Shown here piece by piece: positions 55,724 through 64,000 of a DNA stretch of 64,000 nucleotides; within the stretch, counting starts at the first letter, position 1, and each line of letters starts with the position of its first letter. The DNA comes from Sphingobium sp. (lineage in GTDB: Bacteria > Pseudomonadota > Alphaproteobacteria > Sphingomonadales > Sphingomonadaceae), in contig SPEL01000003.1 in assembly GCA_009360885.1 (NCBI GenBank), forward strand, positions 124,001 to 188,000. Reading direction: 5' to 3'. The position numbers and the translations under genes were made by a program. A model generated the notes under the pieces. That model searched no databases, had not been told where the DNA came from, and was given only the letters and a program-made list of their open reading frames with translations.

Positions 55724-57736
55724 ATGCTGCAGGCTGGCCCGAAATCTGGACTGGATATGCGAATGGCACGAAACATGACCATGAAAAAGGGATTTCTTGG
55801 GCGACTGGCAAAAGATCAGGCAGGCAATGTACTGGTCATCACCGCCGCCGCAACCATACCCATGATCGCTATTGTTGGGGCCGCCGTCGATATCAGCCGT
55901 GCCTATCTGACCCGCACTCGCCTGCAACAGGCGTGTGATGCGGGCGTTTTGGCGGGTCGCAAGTCCATGACGGGCCTGAGTTGGGAAACAGAAAATAGAG
56001 AGAAAGCGCTGGAATTCTTTACCATGAATTTCCCTGACGGGAAATATGGGACGAGCGTGCCAACAGTCAGTTTTCAGGCCAATAATCTGGGCGCAGTCAG
56101 TGGCACTGCAACCACTAATGTTCCGATGACATTAATGGCAGTGTTCAATAAATCTATAATACCGATTTCTGTTAATTGTACGGCCGATTTACAGCTTCCC
56201 AATACAGACATCATGTTCGTTCTCGATACCACTTTGTCGATGAACGACAGTAATGAGGGAGATCCCGTTAACCGCATTACTGCCCTTCGCAATTCGGTAA
56301 CGAGTTTTTATAATGAACTAAACTTGGTAAAGCCAGAAGGCAGCCACATCCGTTATGGATTCGTTCCTTATTCCTCCACCGTCAATGTCGGGATGTTGCT
56401 GAAACCTGAGTGGCTGGCCAGTAAATGGACCTACGATTCCCGTATAGCAGATGGTACCGAAATCGTCAGTTCAGGAGTAGAAGCCGAGGAACTGACAACA
56501 ACATCCTCAGAAATTCTCAACAATGGAGTATCTACTGGAACTAAGTTTCAGGGAGCTGCCGAAAAATGCACCGCTCCAGCCAATAAGCTCAGTGATGTGT
56601 ATACAGCGTGGTCTGGCTGGTCTCCATCGTCAACGTCTCTTCCCCGTACAAGAACAAGAACAAGAACCATGAATGGCACCAGCTATTCCGCTAGCCTAAG
56701 CGGAGGTATTTGCTGGATCACGCCTACAGACTACAATAATCATATTATAAAATATACAGAAAAGAGGGAAGCGAACCCCAATGCGGGTAAAGATAAAGGT
56801 TCCTCGACAAGATATTATTGGAAATATAAGCCCATTGAATATGACGTCTCTGCGCTGAAAGGGGGTGGACCAACAGTCAGTGGTGGTAGTTTCATAGCAC
56901 CGGTAGAAAATAATCACACAACACGTACAATAAAATGGGAAGCCAAAAACGCCTGCATTGAAGAACGCGCTACGCGTCGCACGAATGAGGGCGCAGACGT
57001 TCCAATGTACGACATGGATGTTGATCTGGTTCCCAACAATAGCCAGCCTGATACACAGTGGAAACCGTTTCTGCCGGGGCTGGTCTATGGCCGGGATACC
57101 ACGAGCAAAACAGCAACCACTGGTTGGGTCTATAGTGGAGCTGCAGAAACGCGCAGCAGCAGTAATTTAGTCACCCCATGGAATGACACCACCCAATATG
57201 GTGCCTGCCCCAGCCCATCCAGAAAACTAGCAGAAATCACATATAACGATCTCACAAAATATCTGAATGCGCTTAATCCGGCGGGCTTCACTTATCATGA
57301 CATAGGCTTTTTATGGGGCCTCCGCCTGATGTCTCGCGATGGTATATTCAAGGAAGAAAATCAGGCAGCCGAAGCAACTGGCCGCGTTGCTCGCCACCTC
57401 ATTTTTATGACCGACGGTGACACAGACACCCGTATCGGCGCTTATGACGCATGGGGTCTTTCCGGTGTGGCACGGCGGCGTACGTCAACCAACAGCATTC
57501 CAACCAATGCTGCACAAAATACCATTACCGAGGATCGACTGAAAGAACTCTGCTCAGTTGCCAAAGATAAGAAGAATATTACCGTCTGGGTCATCGCCTT
57601 TGGTACAGATTTGACCAGCCTGCTATCTGGCTGCGCATCACCTAATCGTGCTTACAAGGCCGATAATGCGGCGGAACTGACAGCGACATTCTCCGAAATC
57701 GCATCACAGATTGCGCAATTGAGGCTGACGCGATGA
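55724..57736 (+). CDS. TadG-like pilus-associated protein with von Willebrand A domain
   Basis: Up to 670 residues. The N-terminal signature DQAGNVLVITAAATIPMIAIVGAAVDISRAYLTRTRLQQACDAGVLAGR is the TadG/TadE hydrophobic segment. A VWA domain follows with the metal site FVLDTTLSMND (DxTxS) and, after a long insertion, HLIFMTDGDTDTR. The insertion (about residues 240-500) is Ser/Thr-rich and AT-rich and has a short RTRTRT tract encoded by a hexamer repeat. TadG proteins are associated with Flp/Tad pili. Start choice is uncertain (55724, 55757, 55763, 55775 or 55781; no clear ribosome site). Its stop overlaps the next gene as ATGA. Confidence 0.83.
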   Translation: MLQAGPKSGLDMRMARNMTMKKGFLGRLAKDQAGNVLVITAAATIPMIAIVGAAVDISRAYLTRTRLQQACDAGVLAGRKSMTGLSWETENREKALEFFTMNFPDGKYGTSVPTVSFQANNLGAVSGTATTNVPMTLMAVFNKSIIPISVNCTADLQLPNTDIMFVLDTTLSMNDSNEGDPVNRITALRNSVTSFYNELNLVKPEGSHIRYGFVPYSSTVNVGMLLKPEWLASKWTYDSRIADGTEIVSSGVEAEELTTTSSEILNNGVSTGTKFQGAAEKCTAPANKLSDVYTAWSGWSPSSTSLPRTRTRTRTMNGTSYSASLSGGICWITPTDYNNHIIKYTEKREANPNAGKDKGSSTRYYWKYKPIEYDVSALKGGGPTVSGGSFIAPVENNHTTRTIKWEAKNACIEERATRRTNEGADVPMYDMDVDLVPNNSQPDTQWKPFLPGLVYGRDTTSKTATTGWVYSGAAETRSSSNLVTPWNDTTQYGACPSPSRKLAEITYNDLTKYLNALNPAGFTYHDIGFLWGLRLMSRDGIFKEENQAAEATGRVARHLIFMTDGDTDTRIGAYDAWGLSGVARRRTSTNSIPTNAAQNTITEDRLKELCSVAKDKKNITVWVIAFGTDLTSLLSGCASPNRAYKADNAAELTATFSEIASQIAQLRLTR

Positions 57737-58341
57737 GAAAGAGCGCTTACCGAACAACCATAACGCGATTAGCATCAGACAAGCGGGGCGCGACAATTAT
57801 AGAATTTGCGTTCGTTGCTCCTGTTTTCCTGCTGATAATTATGTTTTTGTTCGATACAGCTTATTATTACTACGCCCGCGCTGTGTTAGGCGGGGAAGTA
57901 CAGGCCGCCGGACGTTCCTCAACTCTAGAAACCGCAACAGACGAAGCGCAGACGGCGCTGGATAACCATGTAACCGCCGTGGTTCAGCAGGTTGTTCCGC
58001 ACGGAACCGTTCAATTTTCTCGTAAATCCTTCAGATCTTACGATCAAGCAGCAACGAGAGCGGAACCCTTTAAGGATGCTAATGGAAATGGCACTTGTGA
58101 TGAGGGTGAGTTTTTTGAAGATACAAATGGGAATGGCACGCGCGATCTCGATATAGGATCAGATGGACAAGGCAATGCCCGCGATGTGACCATATACACG
58201 GCGACCCTGCATTATCACCGCCTCTTTCCTATCGCGACCATGATGGGCTGGAGCAATGATATGTCCATATCTGAAAGCACGATTTTGCGGAACCAGCCAT
58301 TCGACAAACAATCTGCTGTTAAGGAAGGGACATGCTCATGA
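57733..58341 (+). CDS. TadE-like minor pilin with calcium-loop-like repeats
   Basis: 202 residues. The TadE motif RGATIIEFAFVAPVFLLIIMFLFDTAYYYYAR gives a pseudopilin-like N-terminal segment. Two 15-residue-spaced acidic repeats follow: DANGNGTCDEGE at about 115-126 and DTNGNGTRD at 130-138, like Ca-binding loops of extracellular proteins. The protein is probably processed by a TadV-type peptidase and assembled with the Tad pilus. It overlaps both neighbours by four bases, forming one operon. Core Tad genes (tadA, rcpA) are not in the window. Confidence 0.82.
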   Translation: MRKSAYRTTITRLASDKRGATIIEFAFVAPVFLLIIMFLFDTAYYYYARAVLGGEVQAAGRSSTLETATDEAQTALDNHVTAVVQQVVPHGTVQFSRKSFRSYDQAATRAEPFKDANGNGTCDEGEFFEDTNGNGTRDLDIGSDGQGNARDVTIYTATLHYHRLFPIATMMGWSNDMSISESTILRNQPFDKQSAVKEGTCS

Positions 58342-59132
58342 GTATCACGTCCCCTCACTCGGTGGCTAGCATCACCTCCCTCGATAGCGGTGGCATCTCC
58401 TGCATAGCCGATCAGGACAATGTCATTCGGCCAAAACGCACAATATTTAGACGGTGCGCTGCCTTGCTGAAGGATGCTAGCGGTGTTGCTCTGATTGAGT
58501 TCGCCGTTTCCCTGCCGCTGCTGCTGCTCTTTGCCACAGCGGGTCTGGAACTGGCCAATTATGTTCTGACCCTCAAACGCGTGGGGGAAATGGCGGCGAT
58601 GGTTGCGGACAACGCATCACGCATGGGCGCACAAAACATCATCAATGACAAACCGATCTCGGAGGCAGAGATTAACGATGTTTTCACCGGTGCCGAGATG
58701 CAGAGCGGGGGATTAAACGTAGCGCAAAATGGCAGAATCATCTTGTCCAGCCTGCAGAAAAATGAGGATGGCGGACAAACCATTAAATGGCAACGCTGCT
58801 ATGGGGCTGGCGAATTCGCTTCATCCTGGGGAGTGGAAGGCGATGGTGCAACAGGATCTGACTTTGATGGAATGGGGCCACAAGGGTCCCTCGTCACCGC
58901 GAGCGACGGAACTGCTGTAATGGTGGTAGAAGTACATTATCACTACAAACCGATAATGCCGGTGATGTTCATGCCATTAGGCGATCTTCATGAGAGCGCA
59001 TCGTTCAACGTACGTGACACACGAGACCTTTCCGGCGTGCATAATGACGAAAACGTCACAGTTTCACACTGCACCACCACGAGCCCGGAAAACAATAGCG
59101 ATTCGGGAAACACCTCTGCCCCGGCGACCTGA
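58338..59132 (+). CDS. TadE-like pilus-associated protein
   Basis: About 264 residues. The hydrophobic TadE segment GVALIEFAVSLPLLLLFATAGLELANYVLTLKRVGEMAAMVADNASRMG lies about 55 residues after the start; the rest has no recognised domain. The ATG at 58338 overlaps the previous stop as ATGA and lies eight bases after AAGGAAGG; an ATG at 58332 is almost on the ribosome site. It ends the TadG-TadE-TadE operon, with a terminator 10-15 bases later. Confidence 0.78.
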   Translation: MSITSPHSVASITSLDSGGISCIADQDNVIRPKRTIFRRCAALLKDASGVALIEFAVSLPLLLLFATAGLELANYVLTLKRVGEMAAMVADNASRMGAQNIINDKPISEAEINDVFTGAEMQSGGLNVAQNGRIILSSLQKNEDGGQTIKWQRCYGAGEFASSWGVEGDGATGSDFDGMGPQGSLVTASDGTAVMVVEVHYHYKPIMPVMFMPLGDLHESASFNVRDTRDLSGVHNDENVTVSHCTTTSPENNSDSGNTSAPAT

Positions 59133-59142
59133 GTTGGCATAT

Positions 59143-59181
59143 AAAAAGGGAGGAGCGAGCAGCCCCTCCCCTCTTTTCTTT
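59143..59181. terminator. Rho-independent terminator shared by the Tad operon and pdhB
   Basis: GGGAGG-A-GC and GC-C-CCTCCC arms around GAGCA, followed by CTCTTTTCTTT on the plus strand and preceded by AAAAA. It stops the Tad operon (plus) and can serve pdhB (minus), whose stop codon touches it. Confidence 0.8.
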
Positions 59182-60538
59182 ATCCGCGATAGCAGACCTT
59201 CTTTACCGCCGCGATGACCTTCGGCGCATCAATCAACGCCAGCTTTTCGAGGTTCGCTGCATAAGGCAGCGGCACATCCTCATTGGTCACGCGCAAAACA
59301 GGGGCATCTAGATCATCAAAGCCCTGCTCCATCGCAACGGCAGCGATTTCACTGGCAATAGAGCATACCGGCCAGCCTTCTTCCACCACGATCATACGGT
59401 TGGTTTTCTTGAGGCTGGCGAGAACCGTGCCGGTATCAAGCGGACGCAACGTGCGCAGGTCGATAACCTCAGCGTCAATGCCTTCCGCTGCAAGCTGCTC
59501 CGCAGCATCCAGCGCAATGCCAACACCGATGGAATAGCTAACCAGCGTTACGTCCTTACCTTCCCGCATGATGCGGGCCTTACCGATTGGCAGGACATAA
59601 TCATCCAGCACCGGCACATCAAAGCTGCGACCATAAAGCAGCTCATTTTCGAGAAACACAACCGGGTCGGTCGAACGAATTGCTGCCTTCAGCAAGCCCT
59701 TGGCATCGGCTGCGTCATAAGGCGCGATAACGATGAGGCCGGGAACAGCGGCATACCATGGGCCGTAATTCTGGCTATGCTGCGCGCCAACGCGGCTCGC
59801 CGCACCATTCGGGCCACGGAATACAATCGGGCAGCGCATCTGGCCGCCTGACATGTAGTTGGTCTTAGCTGCGGAGTTGATGATCTGGTCAATCGCCTGC
59901 ATGGCGAAGTTGAACGTCATAAACTCAATGACCGGACGCAGACCGCCCATGGCCGCACCGGCACCAATGCCTGCAAAGCCATGTTCGGTAATCGGCGTAT
60001 CAATGACGCGCTTATCACCAAATTCCTGAAGCAGCCCCTGAGTAACCTTATAGGCCCCCTGATATTCGGCGACTTCTTCACCCATGACGAAAACACGCTC
60101 ATCCGTGCGCATTTCCTCAGCCATGGCATCCCGCAAAGCTTCACGAACCGTGGTTTTCACATATTCCGTGCCAGCAGGAACCGCTGGATCAACCGCGATT
60201 TTGATTTCTGCCGGGGCGGGCTTCGCTGAGGGCGCATCGGCGACCGACGCTGGGGCCGCTGTCGGGGCCGCAGCAGGTGCCGCCTCAACATCACCGTCTT
60301 CGCCAGCCATCGTTGCGATGACCGTGCCGACCTTCACATTCTCGCTGCCTTCAGCAACCAGGATTTTGCCAACGACGCCTTCGTCCACGGCTTCGAATTC
60401 CATCGTCGCCTTATCTGTTTCGATCTCGGCCAATATGTCGCCGGATTTAACCTCGTCACCTTCTTTGACGAGCCATTTTGCCAATGTGCCTTCCTCCATC
60501 GTGGGGGACAGCGCCGGCATCTTAATTTCAATTGCCAT
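59180..60538 (-). CDS. pdhB: Pyruvate dehydrogenase E1 component, beta subunit, with lipoyl domain
   Basis: 452 residues. An N-terminal lipoyl domain ([24 protein letters not shown], lipoyl Lys in [13 protein letters not shown]) is linked by an Ala/Pro-rich segment to the E1-beta transketolase domains ([57 protein letters not shown]). The lipoyl extension on E1 beta is characteristic of alphaproteobacteria such as Sinorhizobium and Zymomonas. It forms acetyl-CoA from pyruvate with pdhA. Its ATG overlaps the pdhA stop by one base (TAATG). The E2 gene is not in the window. Confidence 0.95.
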   Translation of the reverse strand: MAIEIKMPALSPTMEEGTLAKWLVKEGDEVKSGDILAEIETDKATMEFEAVDEGVVGKILVAEGSENVKVGTVIATMAGEDGDVEAAPAAAPTAAPASVADAPSAKPAPAEIKIAVDPAVPAGTEYVKTTVREALRDAMAEEMRTDERVFVMGEEVAEYQGAYKVTQGLLQEFGDKRVIDTPITEHGFAGIGAGAAMGGLRPVIEFMTFNFAMQAIDQIINSAAKTNYMSGGQMRCPIVFRGPNGAASRVGAQHSQNYGPWYAAVPGLIVIAPYDAADAKGLLKAAIRSTDPVVFLENELLYGRSFDVPVLDDYVLPIGKARIMREGKDVTLVSYSIGVGIALDAAEQLAAEGIDAEVIDLRTLRPLDTGTVLASLKKTNRMIVVEEGWPVCSIASEIAAVAMEQGFDDLDAPVLRVTNEDVPLPYAANLEKLALIDAPKVIAAVKKVCYRG

Positions 60539-61623
60539 TAATATTGCTCCACCAGCACATCGGTATACAGTTCAGCGATTTCCGGCTCTGGCGAGACTTC
60601 GGCAAACTCTGCACTTGCGTTGACGATCTTGCGAATGTCCTGATCGATTATCTTGATCTCGTCCGCGCTGATGCCCGCTTCTTCAAGATATTTCTTGACG
60701 CCTTCGATAGGATCAGACTTTTCACGCACTTCCTGCACTTCTTCGCGGGAACGATATTTTGCAGGGTCCGACATGGAGTGACCACGATAGCGGTAGGTCT
60801 TCATTTCGAGGAGGATCGGGCCTTTACCAGCCTGCACCCATTTCAGCGCCTCTTCGGTGGCAGCACGAACAGCCAGCACATCCATGCCATTGACCTGCAG
60901 GCCCGGAATACGGAAGGATTCACCGCGACGGAAAAGCTGGTCCTCAGCCGAAGACCGGTTGACCGATGTGCCCATCGCATATTGGTTATTTTCGATCACA
61001 TAAATGATCGGCAGTTTCCAAAGCTCCGCCATGTTGAAGCTTTCATAAACCTGCCCCTGATTGGCCGCGCCATCGCCGAAATAAGCGACGCACACGCCGC
61101 CATCATTCGCATATTTATGCGAGAATGCGAGGCCCGTGCCGAGCGAAACCTGCGCGCCCACAATGCCATGGCCGCCGAAAAACTTATGTTCAACGCTGAA
61201 CATATGCATGGAGCCACCCTTACCGCGCGAGATACCCGCACCACGGCCCGTGAGTTCGGCCATGATGACATTGGGGTCAATCCCATAAGCAAGCATGTGA
61301 CCATGGTCACGATAGCCGGTAATAACGCTGTCCTTGCCGGGTGTCAGCGCGGACTGGATACCAACCGCAACGGCTTCCTGACCAATATAGAGGTGGCAAA
61401 AACCACCGATCAGCCCCAGCCCATAAAGCTGACCCGCTTTTTCTTCAAAGCGACGAATCAGCACCATCTGGCGATAAAATTCGAGCAACTCTTCTTTGCT
61501 GGCTTCATAAAGCGCCGCAGGAAGAACGGGCTTTTCTTCGTTATGATCCGGCCGGGCTGGCACAGCGGCTGCGCGGGCAGGCGATGCAGGCTTTCCTTTT
61601 GTCCGGGGCGTTGCTGGTTTCAC
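60538..61623 (-). CDS. pdhA: Pyruvate dehydrogenase E1 component, alpha subunit
   Basis: About 361 residues. The thiamine-diphosphate motif [31 protein letters not shown] is intact, and the [20 protein letters not shown] phosphorylation-loop-like segment is present. It decarboxylates pyruvate and passes the acetyl group to lipoate. The N terminus has no ATG at a family-like place: a ribosome site AAGAAGGA precedes TTG (61626) by seven bases and GTG (61623) by ten, so one of these non-ATG codons is the likely start; I annotate the GTG. An N-terminal Pro/Ala-rich linker follows. Confidence 0.93.
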   Translation of the reverse strand: MKPATPRTKGKPASPARAAAVPARPDHNEEKPVLPAALYEASKEELLEFYRQMVLIRRFEEKAGQLYGLGLIGGFCHLYIGQEAVAVGIQSALTPGKDSVITGYRDHGHMLAYGIDPNVIMAELTGRGAGISRGKGGSMHMFSVEHKFFGGHGIVGAQVSLGTGLAFSHKYANDGGVCVAYFGDGAANQGQVYESFNMAELWKLPIIYVIENNQYAMGTSVNRSSAEDQLFRRGESFRIPGLQVNGMDVLAVRAATEEALKWVQAGKGPILLEMKTYRYRGHSMSDPAKYRSREEVQEVREKSDPIEGVKKYLEEAGISADEIKIIDQDIRKIVNASAEFAEVSPEPEIAELYTDVLVEQY

Positions 61624-61792
61624 CAAGAGCGCATCCTTCTTTATTATCCACAGGGAGGAGCCGCGAATATAAACACCCACGGTCCAAAAGCCAACAAAAA
61701 GGCCAGTGGAACAACAAAAAGGATTAGCAAACGAACCTATATGACGATTTTACAATTGATGCAGCGCAGCATAAACATGCCTGCATCGTCCG

Positions 61793-62119
61793 TTATTTCA
61801 ACGGCACAACCACCTCATCGGGGTGCCCGACATTAAGCTCCCGTCGGATAAGCTCATCAGCCATGTCCGGGTCAACATGACGAGGGTCCAGCAGGTCAAC
61901 ACGATTGGCGACCTTAGCCCGTTCCGCCTGAACAACCTTCAACTCAGCCCGACTATCGCGCAATTGATGGGTATAATCCCCCCATGCCAATATACCATTG
62001 GGGCCGATTATCGCGTAGCCAACCAGCATTGCCAGCAGCAATATCGCAATCGCCGGACCAAGGGCCGACGCAAATAACATACGGAGCTTCACCAACTGAG
62101 CCATAGCCCCTTGAATCAC
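61793..62119 (-). CDS. ftsB: Septum formation initiator FtsB/DivIC family protein
   Basis: 108 residues. One membrane segment (GPAIAILLLAMLVGYAIIG) followed by a coiled-coil region (QLRDSRAELKVVQAERAKVANRVDLLDPRHVDPDMADELIRRELNVGHPDEVVV), the pattern of FtsB, which joins FtsL and FtsQ at the division site. ATG codons at 62119 and 62104 are both possible. It lies between eno and pdhA on the same strand, a common alphaproteobacterial arrangement. Confidence 0.85.
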   Translation of the reverse strand: MIQGAMAQLVKLRMLFASALGPAIAILLLAMLVGYAIIGPNGILAWGDYTHQLRDSRAELKVVQAERAKVANRVDLLDPRHVDPDMADELIRRELNVGHPDEVVVPLK

Positions 62120-62176
62120 GTTCGATTCGCCGGTGCAACCAAAAAATGATCACATCCGGCGAATATTCCATTTAAT

Positions 62177-62191
62177 GCCCGATCATCGGGC
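62177..62191. repeat. Short palindrome between eno and ftsB
   Basis: GCCCGAT and ATCGGGC flank a single base. It is 11 bases beyond the eno stop on the minus strand and has no T-run in that direction, so it could be a weak terminator or a protein-binding site. Confidence 0.3.
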
Positions 62192-62201
62192 AAAACCAGC
62201 C

Positions 62202-63629
<1,428 letters not shown>

Positions 63630-63728
63630 CTAATCAGGGATAAGCATTATTATAGGAGAGGCGCAAAACAGCCGCGATTCCGGCTGAACGCCCACCATTT
63701 GATAATCACTATCTGGGGTGAAGAGACA

Positions 63729-64000
63729 TGCGTGAACAAATTGAAAAAGCAGCCCATGACACTGCCGAAGCCGCCAAGGCAAAAACCGGCACTGCTATGC
63801 AGGGTTTGGCCCAACTGATTAGCGATACTGCGCAAACTGTCGATACAAAGCTAGGCCCGCAATATGGAGACTATACCCGGCAGGCAGCCAACGCCGTCGC
63901 CAAAGCAGCTAAATCCTTGGATGCCTCCGACGTGGATCAGTTGCTGAATGAAGCCCGCGATTTCGTACGCAAAAGCCCGGCTGTCACCATCGGCGCGGCA
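63729..64000 (+). CDS. DUF883/ElaB-YqjD-like protein, N-terminal part (cut by window edge)
   Basis: About 90 visible residues: MREQIEKAAHDTAEAAKAKTG at the start, long Ala/Lys-rich amphipathic helices, then LLNEARDFVRKSPAVTIGAA before the window edge. The RKSP..T.GAA end is like the entry to the C-terminal membrane anchor of DUF883/YqjD-like proteins, which may tether ribosomes to the inner membrane in stationary phase in E. coli. The ATG at 63729 is preceded by GAAGAGA. The gene continues beyond the window. Divergent from eno across about 250 bases with no other gene seen. Confidence 0.6.

Noticed and set aside
56640..56670. CRISPR or phase-variable repeat
   Set aside because: Only three six-base units inside a coding region; length changes would stay in frame and there are no spacers.
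60532..61836. 434-codon plus-strand frame opposite pdhA
   Set aside because: Shadow of pdhA; pdhA carries the complete thiamine-diphosphate motif.

Overview
The window looks like a chromosomal segment of an alphaproteobacterium, most probably a sphingomonad. This is inferred from gene content and order, not from a marker gene. The supporting traits are pyruvate dehydrogenase E1 beta with an N-terminal lipoyl domain next to ftsB and eno, the AmgK/MurU cell-wall recycling pair, a DivL-type kinase with tyrosine in place of the phospho-acceptor histidine, TrmFO, AddAB instead of RecBCD, and a TonB-dependent receptor beside a Spinster-like MFS transporter. No rRNA, tRNA, CRISPR array, insertion sequence or prophage was recognised.

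Layout. 0-3.8 kb: 5' end of secA (minus), then argJ, a LysE-type exporter, an inositol-monophosphatase-like protein and a glutathione transferase (plus). 3.8-17.7 kb: a long minus-strand housekeeping block, yqgE, ahcY, then a terminator, then divL-tsaE-amgK-murU-addB-addA-trxA, in which every junction from divL to addA overlaps by 4 or 8 bases. 17.8-25.2 kb: peroxiredoxin, a bacterial ACE-like M2 peptidase, an asd-yjdF-hydrolase operon and a dipeptidyl-peptidase IV homologue. 25.3-26.3 kb: a DUF808 membrane protein.

26.4-33.9 kb is a surface-polysaccharide locus. wecB and wecC make UDP-ManNAcA. kdsD, kdsB and kdsA make and activate Kdo. A KpsC-like single-module Kdo transferase follows, and a convergent glycosyltransferase closes the block. 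A 22-codon reading frame with a strong ribosome binding site sits between wecC and kdsD and is translationally coupled to kdsD.

34-43 kb looks like an accessory island. It holds a MalY/PatB-type C-S lyase, a LysR regulator, a LigE-like glutathione transferase (beta-etherase family), a mercaptopyruvate-type sulfurtransferase, an MFS transporter and a TonB-dependent receptor broken by a single frameshift. Together they suggest uptake and glutathione/cysteine-thioether processing of an organic substrate; this is a hypothesis.

43-64 kb returns to core functions: a polysaccharide deacetylase and a sensor kinase with a degenerate ATP-binding domain, an Lrp/AsnC regulator, two tandem TPR-like secreted paralogues, gyrA (TTG start), a DUF952 protein, a small lipoprotein, trmFO, an EF-hand protein, a squalene/phytoene-synthase-fold protein, a TadG-TadE-TadE trio (one TadE with calcium-loop-like repeats), pdhAB, ftsB, eno and the start of a DUF883-like protein cut by the window edge.
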